DNA of 64,000 nucleotides, from assembly GCA_002118135.1 (NCBI GenBank), contig BDIU01000123.1, positions 186,001-250,000 on the forward strand, given 5' to 3'. The notes under the pieces are model-generated. The model was not told the DNA's origin, searched no databases, and saw only the letters and a program-made list of their open reading frames with translations. This document shows, piece by piece, positions 47,501 through 58,641 of the stretch (position 1 is the first letter of the stretch; the number at the start of each line of letters is the position of its first letter). The position numbers were made by a program, and so were the translations under genes. Source of the DNA: Trebouxia sp. TZW2008. Taxonomy: Eukaryota; Chlorophyta; Trebouxiophyceae; Trebouxiales; Trebouxiaceae.

Positions 47501-49586
47501 CTGTGTGTCCTGCACCCGTATGTCTGTTGCATCCACATCTGCAAAGCAGCAAAACAGCAAGTCATGGGACCAAGCTGCCTATCCAGACCAGCTATGCATG
47601 CTGCATAAACCATAGTATTCCCAGATTCACACACCTCGTAGTGCAAACTGTCAGTGCTGCCTGACTGCGGTGTACTACAATGAATCTGTCTTGTAGTGTA
47701 CCCAGGGCTCACAGCACTCTAGCGATGCAAAGATTTGCAGAGTGATCGGTGCTGCCACTGTGAATGAGGTCTGAAGGTCAGAGGTAACACACACTGCTGT
47801 GTCTCACTTGCATGCAGCACTGCAAGAGCGCTGAGTGACCTTGAGGACAGGGTCAAAGACAGTGTGTGCATTTGGCAGGTAGTGCTTGGCACGTCACTAC
47901 CAAGCTAGGGATTGAGCATTGGGTGGCAGGTTCTGAGCATGTTATCATGACTGTGATACAGTACCAAGCTCACAAGACAGGTCTTTTGAGCTCAACACAC
48001 CCAGTGCTTCAGAGAGCACTTGGGACCAGCACAAGCACAAATCATCTTTATTTGCAGTACTGCCATTACTGTGAGTACTGTTTCATATTCATGACAATGC
48101 TTATTACATTTCTAGTACAACAGTTATTGTCAAGCTGGTATGGCTGTCATGCTTCCAAGTAGATGTGACCGCCAGTGGCAGACTACAAGCCTGCTATCGT
48201 GCGCAAGCATAGTCTGCTGTAATGTTTATTGTCATTGTCATCATCATGGGAATGATCCTATCAAACTTGTATTGTTGTCATGCTCACGGTGCTACCATAC
48301 CTTCAAAGTAGATGTGACCACCAGTGACAGATTCCAAACCCGCTATCAAGCGCAGTAGAGTAGTCTTGCCAGAACCTGACGGCCCCAAAAGTGCGATAAT
48401 TTGGTTGGCTGGAAACTCCACAGATACGTCTTGGACGGCGTTGAACACCTTGTCCTTCACCTTATAGTCCTTGACCAAGTTCTGGACCTGTACAGGACGC
48501 AAATGCTGAGACAAGCTGTTGGTCGCCAGCTTGTGCAAGTGACTGTAGTACGACTTGGAAGCGTTTTATGCAGGAAAGTTTCACATGGCAAGACACCTGG
48601 CAAATGAGGCAAGCTGTTTTGCAAACAAAGGGATTTGACAGTAAACTGGTGATTGGTCGTGCTGTTCAGGTCTGCAGGTAAGTTCTCCACACTGCAGATG
48701 CTGGAGTGGACTCAACAGCAAATTTGTGATTGTACGCGGTACTCAAGTGTAAAGGGAGTATTTCAAGGCTGCAGTCTTGCACTGCAGATAGACCAGACAA
48801 CCCATTTAAGCAATGCAGTTTGCATATGCCGCAGGTAATCTGCAGAGTGGATCAGTGCAGCAGGTCAGTTTGAATATGCTGTGATCTAGAGCCCTAGATA
48901 TGCATGAAGGCATGACACATCAAGACGCTAGCCAAACAAAGGCTCGGGTGCAATGCAAGTATGTCTGTTTGTGGGCGTGTCACCTTGACTGTGATACCCA
49001 TCTTTGTCTCTATGGGAATTTCTTCACCATTTCCTGAGGTTGACACCTCTCCTTCCTGCATCAATACCACGCTCAGTCAGGAGTGGAGTTGGCAAATGTG
49101 CTTTGTTGCCGTCATCATCGACACATGTACATGCATGTTCATGGGATTTTGCGACCCAGCTAGATGCTTGCAGAAACAATGAAGCTTCATACAACTCTAT
49201 TGTCAGCAGACACGCAACAGCACCATGCGTTGTTGATTGGGGACAGGACTGAGGATGGCTGATAATGTTATCTAGGACTAGCAATGGCCTACTAGACCTC
49301 TGGGTGTTGAGACTTCCACACTGTCATCATTGTTAGCAATATGATACATTTGTTCTACCTCAATAGAGCCAGCTGGCCGCTGCGTTTCTGCATCCTCAAC
49401 AGCAGGTGTCTCCACAGCACTGGCTTGAAGGCTGAAGTGCTGCTCGCTTGGCGCGAGGTGCCTCTGCCGCTGCAGCAGACTGCTGCGAGGGTGGACTGCC
49501 GTGTAGCGCTGCTGCTGGCTGCGCGTGTGGCTGTACTGCCGGGGCCAAAGTTGAAAGCAATGGCCGCTAATGCAGGTCTGCAGCAT
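44533..49586 (-). CDS. SABC: Chloroplast sulfate transporter ATP-binding subunit (CysA/Sabc type)
   Basis: This is the ATPase that drives sulfate import across the chloroplast envelope with SulP-type permeases. The ATG at 49586 begins [20 protein letters not shown], a transit peptide. After a linker exon near 49.0 kb, the nucleotide-binding domain starts at 48.5 kb ([20 protein letters not shown]) with Walker [10 protein letters not shown]. Then come the Q-loop exon at 47.0-47.15 kb ([20 protein letters not shown]), signature [15 protein letters not shown] with Walker [13 protein letters not shown] (46.37-46.53 kb), and H-loop [17 protein letters not shown] (46.1 kb). An exon near 45.5-45.61 kb gives [20 protein letters not shown], typical of CysA. 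The regulatory C-terminal part follows at 44.9-45.07 kb ([13 protein letters not shown]), with the last exon ending at the stop 44533-44535. All ABC motifs are intact. Sulfate specificity is inferred from CysA/Sabc resemblance. Confidence 0.8.
45290..45475. repeat. Low-complexity CAGCACAG/CAGCGCAG tract
   Basis: Purine-rich AGCACAGC-type units without strict period, in an intron of the sulfate ATPase gene. A similar tract ends the window (63.9-64.0 kb). Confidence 0.7.
46665..46770 (-). repeat. Decayed copy of the ABC signature-exon start (sulfate ATPase)
   Basis: [20 protein letters not shown] resembles the intact [20 protein letters not shown] of the 46.37-46.53 kb exon but has no signature or Walker B sequence. 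Confidence 0.55.
47085..47550 (-). repeat. Three copies of the Q-loop exon start (sulfate ATPase)
   Basis: CATGCCAATCTGTCTGTCCT then GCACCCGTATATCTGTTGC occurs near 47.10, 47.30 and 47.49 kb, with about 190 bp of shared flanking intron. Only the leftmost copy runs into the full [13 protein letters not shown] exon. Confidence 0.75.
48130..48210 (-). repeat. Copy of the Walker A exon end (sulfate ATPase)
   Basis: CTTCCAAGTAGATGTGACCG and the following CTATCGTGCGCAAGC match the end of the intact exon at 48.30-48.37 kb. The P-loop is missing. Confidence 0.55.
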
Positions 49587-49975
49587 GACTCTGGCTAGAG
49601 ATGACCAATACTACATTCGGCACCTCATGCCCAGGATGATCACCAATCGCCCACGAGGCTCGCACTTACACACGGGCTGCAAGTTCAGCGCGAGTGATCT
49701 CGCAGTCGAGCTTCAAGGTTGATACAGTCTGACGTCAGTGGAGTACCTGCTCAAACCTGAGAACTTTTACAACGAAATGCAACGCGCTGAATGCAACAGC
49801 CTCTCGAATGCTCAAAGCAAACGGTACGTGCGAGAGCATGCTGCAACTTTCTCAGCATGCAGCAGCCGCTTCGTCTTCCGCCATAGCGTTCGCGCAATTG
49901 CGCAGAGATGCCGTGCGAAACGAGACCGCGTTCATGTAGACTCGAGACCTCTACGAACGGAGTCAATATCGTATA
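49587..49975. promoter_or_regulatory. CpG-rich divergent 5' region, sulfate ATPase / carrier
   Basis: About 49.4-50.1 kb is CpG-rich and lies between the sulfate ATPase start and the first recognisable sequence of the TLC-like carrier. It probably contains the start regions of both genes. Confidence 0.35.
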
Positions 49976-52900
49976 TTGCCTTTGATCAGCCTTCAGCCTC
50001 CTGACAGCTTTGTCAATAAGCTTCGCAAAGGCAGACGGCTCAGAAAGTTGATCCGTGCATGCGTGCGAATTTGTATCGACTATTGCAACGGGTCGTCAAA
50101 GTCAAGGACAAAGAGGTGCAACCGTTGCAGAATGCACACAATCAGTTGCAAAAGCTGCAAAGTTGCGCAAGTAACTTCGCAGCTGTACAAGTGACGTGCT
50201 ACTAATCCCTTGATGCATCTCAGGTACCCAGTCTTTTGTCAGGCTTCGGTGCGCTTCTGTGTGTAAGCAATCTTCGATGCAAACACCTGATTTCAACCCG
50301 AATTGAAAAGCGTAACATCAAGTGCACACCTGATGTTTGCAGTCATTGGGTTCGTACTTTCTGTTGCTGCCTCTTCGTGATGAAGCAGGCCTGACACTTG
50401 GTAAGCAGCCTGAGTGCAAGTGATCCAATCTTTGTATCATACACAGCACGATGACAAGCTTCTGTTCATGTCTGTTGCAGGTACTGCATTGTTGCCAACC
50501 TTGTTCAACTGCTCTTTTGCCCTGACCCTATTTGCAACACCCCTGACATCAGCCTTTCTGTCACGGCCTGGTGTCAACAGGTACCATGCATGCACAACAA
50601 CAGTTAAAGTTCATCTTTGTTCTGGGTTTTGACACAAGCACTAGGTGGGTATAGCCCAACTGATATGTCGCCAAGCCAGCTTGTTTGCACAGCAAATGTG
50701 CAAGCACTTCATTTGCTGCTGAAGCACTGACCTGAATGAGCTTGCCATTATGCAGTGCATGCCAGCAAAATTCGTCTCTTCTACAGCCATGCAATCTCGT
50801 TTGTATCCTGTGAAGTTTGATGATCTGTCACGTTCAGGTCAAAGGCAGCACGGCAGCTTTTCAGCTTCTTTGCCGTTTCCATCCTAGGTGCGACTGCGTA
50901 AACTTGCGCGCTGCTCAGCATGCCATGCATATCCTGGGTGTCTGACATTCCCTGCTGCATGACTAGAGACTGACTGGAAGATCCATGGATGAGCCATCAG
51001 GCATGATGAATGCTTGCATACCCCAGACATCTCCTGTGCAAATTGCCTGACTGCACCTCAAAATTACCTTTTCCTGCAGCTTTTTTCCTGCTGTATCATG
51101 TTGTCTCACAGCAGCAGCCCAATACACACTCCCAGCAACAGATCAATACACAAGGCTTGCATACTCAGAAGCTCCGACGCCTTCATGAAGACTCTCTTAC
51201 CACTGCAAATGTCAGCCCAGACACCCAGAGCGATGCTGCAAACCAAGGCAGGACAGGAGATGCTAGCCTAACAAGACCCCAAAAGGTTGTGCGCATTACA
51301 TTCTACCTATGGCTTGGGTTGCTGAACCTGCTGGCAACGTCTACGCTATGGGCCAGGGCGGCTGATGCTTTTGATAGCAATGCTGCTTCCAGACTGTTTG
51401 GCTTCCTTGGTGCTGGAGCCACAATAGGTGCATTTTCTGTGTACATATGCTATGAATTGAATGCTCATAACAGTGTTCAAACACATGTTTATCAACTTTA
51501 TGGGCAAGGGTGGCTGATGCGTTTGCCGACAATGCCGCTTTCAGACAGTTTGGCTTCCCTGGTGCTGGAGCCACAACAGGTGCATTACCTTTTCACATCT
51601 GCTTTGATGATGATTGGTAACGACCGTGATTATTTGCATCTTGCTGCGTCAATGTCAGGTGTGTAGGTCAATGGTCTCCAGTTGCGCAATGCTGTGATGA
51701 CATGACCATGGACATCTGACACATCACCATTGTAGCAAATATGGCTGCCAGTATGCACGATTGGCACAGCAGGTCAGCTGGTAGGCCCATTGGTAGCTGC
51801 AGCCCTGCTCTGTCCCTCCTCACCTGAGGGTCAAAGCACCCACAGGCAGGGGGCTTCCCTCTTGGCCCCCTGCTGGTGTCTGCAACGTGGGCCTCTCTCC
51901 ATTCATCTTCAACTGACAGCAAGCCTGACATTGCAGGTCACCTAGTAAGCTCACTGGAAGCAGCAGCCAGCGCCTCCCTGCATTCCTCTTCACCTGGGCA
52001 GTCACCCCCTCCACAGGCAGGGGGCTTCCCCCTCGCCCCCGTGTTAATGTCTGCAGCCTGGGCCTCTCTCCGTTCATCTTCATCTAACAGTCAGCCTGGC
52101 ACTGCAGGTCAGCTAGTGGGCTCACTAGTAGCAGCGACCTGGGCCTCCCTCCATTCCTCTTCACCTGAGATGAACACCCCCAACAGGCAGGAGGGTCCCC
52201 CCCTGGGGCCTCTGCTGGTGTCTGCAGTCTTAATGGAGGCTGCTGGGCGTCTGGCTGCAAACATGCAGTCTTCAGAGACCCTGGAGCAGCTCAAGGCACA
52301 GCAAAAGAAGAATGAGCTATGGTCTGAGAGCCTGCCAATGCAAAGCAAGCAAGGCTTGAATCATGATGGGTCAGCAAGAGAGCACCAGCAGGTGAACATG
52401 CTCAAATTCCACCCCAGCTTTGCACAGGTACTAAGTGCAAAACAAGCAAGGGTCAAATCATGATGTAGCAGCAACAGGTGATTATACTCAGCTTTTGCCT
52501 ACCAGCTTTGTACAGCTGCCAGTGCAGGCTAAGCAAAGGCTGTGTCTTGTCGCCTGATCATGCGGGCAGCAACAGGTGACCAGGCTCACTCTCTGCCCGA
52601 CTTTGTGCAGCTACTCTGCAAGCCATATTTAAGACATATACTCAGTCCATTATGCTTGCTTGTTTCTGCCTTTGTTGCCATCCATATCCACATTCCACAT
52701 GCCATGTCCATATCCACAACATTCCTGCCAGCTACTCTTGACACATCTTGTCCACACAGCCAGCATACCTAAGAACTTCTCCATGCTCCTGACATGACAT
52801 GTCTAGGTTCACACGCACCCTAATCTGCACAGTTGCTGCAAGGTTCATGCAGTCAACGGCCAGCATTGCAACCAAACATCAAGGCTGGTTGCTTGTGCTG

Positions 52901-54276
52901 CCAGCAATCACAGAGCTTTGATCAAAGCGAGAGGCTAGCCTGCAACTGGCATTATATCATCATGTCATGTCATATCATGATTGATAAGCTGGAATACAGC
53001 TCTGGTTCTTGGACGCATGTTTTCAGTACGCATCAAATCACAACTGTACAAGTCTTTGATTTGGCACAGGGCTCACCATCAAAAATGCGATCTGGGAAAA
53101 TCACATGGGACATTAGCGCGCTCAAGCAAGGCCTGAGTCAATCTGTTGAGGGCTTGAGGCTGATTGCCAAATCAGGCTACTTATGCCATGTCTGTCTACA
53201 CTTCATCCTGCACTACATTGTCTCCACGTTCTTCTACTTTGAGAAGACGCTGGTGGTGGCCAGCGGTGGCGGCAGTGCATCGCAGAGGGTGGCCACCTTT
53301 GCCACACTGAACAGCATGTCAGCCGGAGCTGTGGCGCTCATTCAGCTGACAGCAACAGTAAGCACATCTCTGTGACTTTCCAATGGCAGCAGCGCAACGC
53401 ATGCCTGTAAGCAGCAAAGCAAGTAGCAAAATCATGTTCTGATCAGTCTCCTGGTTAAATTGACAGCTCGTGCTGCGAGACAATAGGCATCGCTGAAGAT
53501 CATTGTGAGCAAAGACACCTCTTGCTTCTTGTTGTCGTGTGATGTCATTGAAATGACACTGTGTCTGAGAAAAAGATGCCGTGTTTGTGCAACTATGTTC
53601 AAGAAGGCAACAAGCTCTCACTGATTTGCAGGGACGCATGCTGGGCTCCTTGGGGACAGCTTGGGCGCTAGCAGCTGCACCTCTGGCTTCAGCAGCTCTC
53701 ATGGCAGCCATTGCTGTGTTCCCCAACCTTGTGGTCATTGGCATTGGTGAGATTCTGCGCAAGGTAAAGCTCAACTGGTCGATATGGCCCTTTTCAGTTC
53801 AGTTAATTACATCGACGTAAGCTGTAACAGTGCTGAAATGCTCATGGTTGTAGGGATTCTGCTGGGCTGCCTGAATGTGAAGGCAGCTAGATGCTCCTAG
53901 GCTGCGTCTTTATTTCTCTCCAGGCTTGTGCGCTGTGACTTGCATTTTGTGTGACACACATGCCTTGCTGAAAGAACGCCTCTTGTCCGTGCAGGTCATC
54001 AACTACAGCTTGGCAAGGCCAGCAAGGGAGACTTTGTATACAGTCTTGTCTGTAGACGAAAAGTATAAAGCCAAGGTTTGCATTGACACCATCATTTTGA
54101 GAATGGGTGACAGCATCGGTGCTGCAGTCTTTCGCATTGTGGATCGTCTTTTGGGATTTGGGCCTGCAGGTCTGGCTGCAACAGCTGTCCCCCTTTGCGT
54201 TGCATGGAGCGGTGTAGCTTTTCAGCTAGGCAGAAAACAGCAGCGCATGTCATCACAGCAAAGTTTGCACCGATGA
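49976..54276 (+). CDS. ATP/ADP-antiporter-like (TLC/NTT, MFS-type) membrane carrier
   Basis: The TLC/NTT family exchanges nucleotides across plastid or parasite membranes, and related MFS-like members have unknown substrates. No ATG is placed: 49976 is only the left end of the open frame (KLRKGRRLRKLIRACVRI). The first clear exon, near 50.35-50.40 kb, has GSYFLLLPLRDEAGLTLG. It continues TALLPTLFNCSFALTLFATP (50.48 kb), ITFYLWLGLLNLLATSTLW and ASRLFGFLGAGATIG (51.3-51.43 kb), then GQLVGSLVAATWASLH to MEAAGRLAANMQ (52.1-52.27 kb). Next are KSGYLCHVCLHFILHYIVST and FFYFEKTLVVASGGGSASQR (53.1-53.36 kb), SAALMAAIAVFPNLVVIGIG (53.63 kb) and NYSLARPARETLYTVLSVDE (54.0 kb), a family signature. The stop is at 54274-54276. 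About ten hydrophobic segments are visible. Confidence 0.7.
51773..52240 (+). repeat. Three copies of the carrier GQLVGSL exon, 164-171 bp period
   Basis: GGTCAGCTGGTAG-type starts at 51773, 51937 and 52108. All three share the C-rich block CTCCCTCCATTCCTCTTCAC and GCAGGGGGCTTCCC. The third copy alone continues into LLVSAVLMEAAGRLAANMQ. Confidence 0.8.
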
Positions 54277-54712
54277 TACTTTTGTTTATTAAACCTCGCT
54301 AACACAAGCACATGGGGTTTCAGGAAGCAATTGAATGCCATGGTCAAGTCACAGCGTCTGTGAATGCTTCATGGTACATTCGGTCTGTCCAGTCGCTACA
54401 GTTGTGCTCATAGTCATGCTGAGCTATGCGCAATCTGGGTCCAGTTGCATGCTGGTGACATTCATTAGTCATATTCTCGGAAGTCACAGCTCACAGTTAG
54501 GTCAGCAATGCCAAGCCGGCCTGGCGCGATCGGCCACGCTTTGCGACGGAGCGATGCGTACCAGCAAATATTGGCACTGCTGCTGACCGCATTTTCAGCG
54601 TGCACACATTTGCCAATGCACAACACCGGCAGCTGTGTTTGAGTACGGCTTGATCACACACCTTGACCGACTTTCGTTTTGGCTTTGAGTGGGCCAGTGA
54701 GTGCGCAGAGGG
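54277..54712. promoter_or_regulatory. Region between carrier and UBX genes
   Basis: Same-strand gap of 436 bp. About 54.5-54.58 kb is CpG-rich (GCGCGATCGGCCACGC) and probably marks the promoter of the downstream gene. Confidence 0.3.
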
Positions 54713-57700
54713 ATGGATGAGGTCACTTCCAAACTCAAAAAGCTGTTCAAGAGCAAACCAAAAGGCTTCAAAGGGTCAGGGCACAGACTTGGCAGCGACG
54801 CTCAGGTACTTTTGCATTGCCAAGCACCATTCACTCTTGACCTTGCTTTATGGATTCTGAATCATACATGCGAAACAGAAAAATGATACATAATGCACCT
54901 CAGCAGGCGTCAGCACCTGCAGCCCCACCATCCAGGACACAGCAACAACAGCAATCTTACCGGCCGCAGCCAGCAGCGCCTGAAAAGCCCAGCCCTTCTG
55001 TTCCCAAGCAGCCTCTGGGGCTGAGGTCAGTCCCGCCTACTGAACGCGCAGATGTACCACCTGCTTCTGTGGTCACAACTGGTGCCTACATTGCTCCAGG
55101 TCTGTCATGATTTCTCTGCACAAAATTTGTTTGTGTCCTGTGACGTCTGTTGCTGGCGGTCATTTGTATCAGTTCCACAGTCTGTGCTCATTGTCCCAAA
55201 ATGTGCTCTTTCATGTGCACATGCACAGAGCATCAGCATGCAACATGCAACATGCAACATGCAACATGCAACATGCAACATGCAACATGCAACATGCAAC
55301 AGTGACATACGACATACAACATGCAGCATGCATCACGCATCTTGCGCTGTGCAGCATGCGCCATGTAGCAGTGCATCACATGCACGCCCCTTCTCTTTGC
55401 CTGCATCACATAAGTCATACAAACCTTGGTCACCTTGTCATACTGCTTGCTGCTTGCCAGCTGTGAGTTGTCTGACACTGCTGTCTTGTACAGATGAACA
55501 AGAGGCGACTCCACAGCAGAAAGAGGCCTACGCCCTTCTGAAACCCGCCCCTCAACGGGCAGCAGCAGCAGAGGTGCTTACCAAGGTGTTGCGTAACATA
55601 GTGGATCATCCAACAGATGCCAAGTACAGGTGAGTCTTGCTGAATGCCAATTCCTGGATGCCATATTGCTTTAGACTGTGCATGCGTCAAGGCAGCTGTG
55701 CTTTGCTAGCAGTTGTCTGTGAGCTGCCACATTCACCACACGATGAATAAGTCAGAAATACGCCAGCATGACGCTTGCATGCACTGCGTCATGCACTCGT
55801 CACAGGTGAATTGCTCAACAGGAGAACAGCTTATATCCTTCATCTCAGTGCCTCCCTTGTTGAGCTTCTTGGCTTGAACTGCAGAAAGAAGCAGCTGCAT
55901 GGAGCCTTTGCCGTGTGAGGGAACCCAATGGACTCTGTGCACACTGCGCCCTTCAAATTTTGAGTTGTGGGTTTGTTACCTGCATCAAGTCTCTGGCAGA
56001 GGCCGTTGTCTGTCACCAACGCAGGAAGCTGAAGCTGAACAACAAGAAGGTGCAGCAAGCAGTTGTCAATGTGATGGTGCCTTGGAAGTACTTCAGGCAT
56101 CTGGCTCTGAGCTAGTCTTTGAGGAAGCCTCTCCAGAAGCACAGACTGCCATGGTTTCACCTCAACCAACAGCAGCCTGAAGCCTGAAAGCACTTTTGCC
56201 TGCTGTTGTAGGAAGCTGAAGCTGAACAACAAGAAGGTGCAGCAAACAGTTGTCAATGTGGATGGTGCCTTGGAACTGCTTCAGGCATCCGGCTTTGAGC
56301 TAGTTTTTGAAGAAGTTTCTCCAGAACCAGAGACTGCGCATGTCTCAGCTGCAGCCAGCAATGCAGCAGTCACACATCAAGATGGCCAACCCGCTGCAGT
56401 CTCTTCACAGGTGCACTGCAGACTACTGTAAAGAAATGACAGCCTAGGTTGCAATGCAATGAGTTGATCATTGACACGTTGATGCAGTCACATCTGATGC
56501 AGCAAGTGAGTTGCAAACAGATGAAAACACAGAACCTTAAGCTGAAGCTCACTATGTATGTCAATGACATGCTCATGCTAGTGCTTGAGCATCACATGCT
56601 GAGGTCAACAGGTTGATTGCTGTACAAACGCCATGCAACTCAAAAATCAACCTTACACTGAGCAGACTAAGGCTTGACAGGGCTCAATGAGACTGTGTGA
56701 TCCAAACACCACCAACATAAGCCCAAAAGGCTGCCTTGTGTCCCCTGCATTTGATCTCATGGGGTTCTGATTCCCACCATAGAAAGCGCAACAAACCCTT
56801 AAAACCCTGAAGCCTACAATTTAATTGATTCCCCTTGAAAAATAAAATTGTAAGTTTTTCTTAGGGTTTTTGAAACCCTACTTTTCCGAAACTGATGAGT
56901 TGTAATGTCAGGAGGCCTTGTTTTGTTGCAGTCTGGTACAGCACTCTTGGCAAGCAAGTCAGGTACAACAGGCTACCTGTGGTTCTCAGAAGATGCAGAC
57001 CTGGGGGTCCTGCACGCTGCCCTGCAGCTGTTGCACTGCTTCTATGCAGATGGCCTGAGACAAGGACTGTAGGATTGCACCCACTAGGCATTATTGTGTT
57101 AGTGCAGGCCGAGTCAGGCACAACAGGCTACCTGTGGTTCCCAGAGGATGCAGAGCTGTGGGTCCTGCAAGCCGCCCTGCAGCTGTTGCGGCCCCTCACC
57201 CCATTGCCCTTCTCCAAGCCCTCAACAGGTGGGCAGCTTCATTTGATCTTTGTTCTTTGACGTGTTTGCTAGTGAGATTTCAGGGCCCTGCCAGATGCAG
57301 CTTTGTGTGGATGGCTCAGATTGAAGTAGTACTGCCCCTCACCCCTTTGCCCTTCTCCAAACCCTCAACATGTCTGCACCTTTGATCAGCTGGCCCAAAT
57401 AAGAAGGTCTCAGAGCCATTTGCCCACTGCCTGACTTTGCTTGTGTGAAAGGGCTGGTACATAAGTTCATGCATCTGGTCCAGTGGCATGTGACAGTTTG
57501 ACTGACATCATTCAGCTGATTTGGGTGTTGAAAAAGCCTTTCATCCTATGACTCAAGTTCACACACCTCGCAAGCCAGCTCTTTTTGAAGTCTTAGAAAG
57601 ATTGTCAATCATCCGCTCAAAGCATGCAGCAATTGAGCAAAATCTTGTGTGCAACAGCCCCATAACTGTACGCTGTCAGCGTTCCTGCATTTATTCACAT

Positions 57701-58608
57701 GAAGCCTTTGACCTTGTGCTGAAAACTCAGGCATAGCATCCCAGCACCTGCCCAATGTAATGCATCTGGCATGGAGACTTGGCCAAAGTTGCATCATTGC
57801 ATAGCTCAGACTTGTTACATCAAAGTGTCAATCTTTACACTGATCCAGGCATGCCGGGGTGGTGCAATCAAGACCAGTGTGTGCAGGCAGCAGTTTCAGC
57901 AGTCAAGTACAGGCTGGTGCTTGACAACCTCCAGCGGCGCAAAGCAGCTCTTCCAGTCTGGGAAGCACTGCAGGACGGATCATGCCCATCAGCCCTGCTG
58001 AGAGTGGGTGCCGTGTGTGAGTGTGCAGCAGCTTAAGCAGTCAAACACGTCTGTCAAACTCGCTGACCTGGGGTCCATCCGTATGCAGGGAGCAGTTCAA
58101 GCTGTCAACCTCAGGCCAGCTCTTCACAGCCTCTTGCGGCGCAGAGCAGCTCATCTAGTCTGGGTAGCACCACATCATTTGATGCATCAGTGCTGTCACC
58201 CCTGCTGAAACGTGATCAAACTGTGTGCAGGGAGCAATTCAAGCAGTCAACCTCAGGCCAGTGCGTCACAGTCTCTTGCGGCGCAGAGCAGCTCCTCCAG
58301 TCTGGGTAGCAATGCTACATCAGGTCGAGCCTCATTGCAGGACAATGCCACATCCAGCTCACTGGGCACTGGTCAAGGTAACAACAGTCATACTGCTCAT
58401 CATCAAGTATCACATACTCTAGTCTGGATAGCAATGCCACATCAGCTCGGTCCTCCTTGCAATACAACATCCAGCTCATTTGCTACTGGCCAAGGTAAAG
58501 AGCACATATGTTTCTCATGCATGAACTGCACAACAGGACTCAATTGCATTAGCCCTGTCTGTGATGGTTGCGTCGCACATAGTGTCGCCCCTTGCTGTAC
58601 ACAACTTT

Positions 58609-58641
<33 letters not shown>

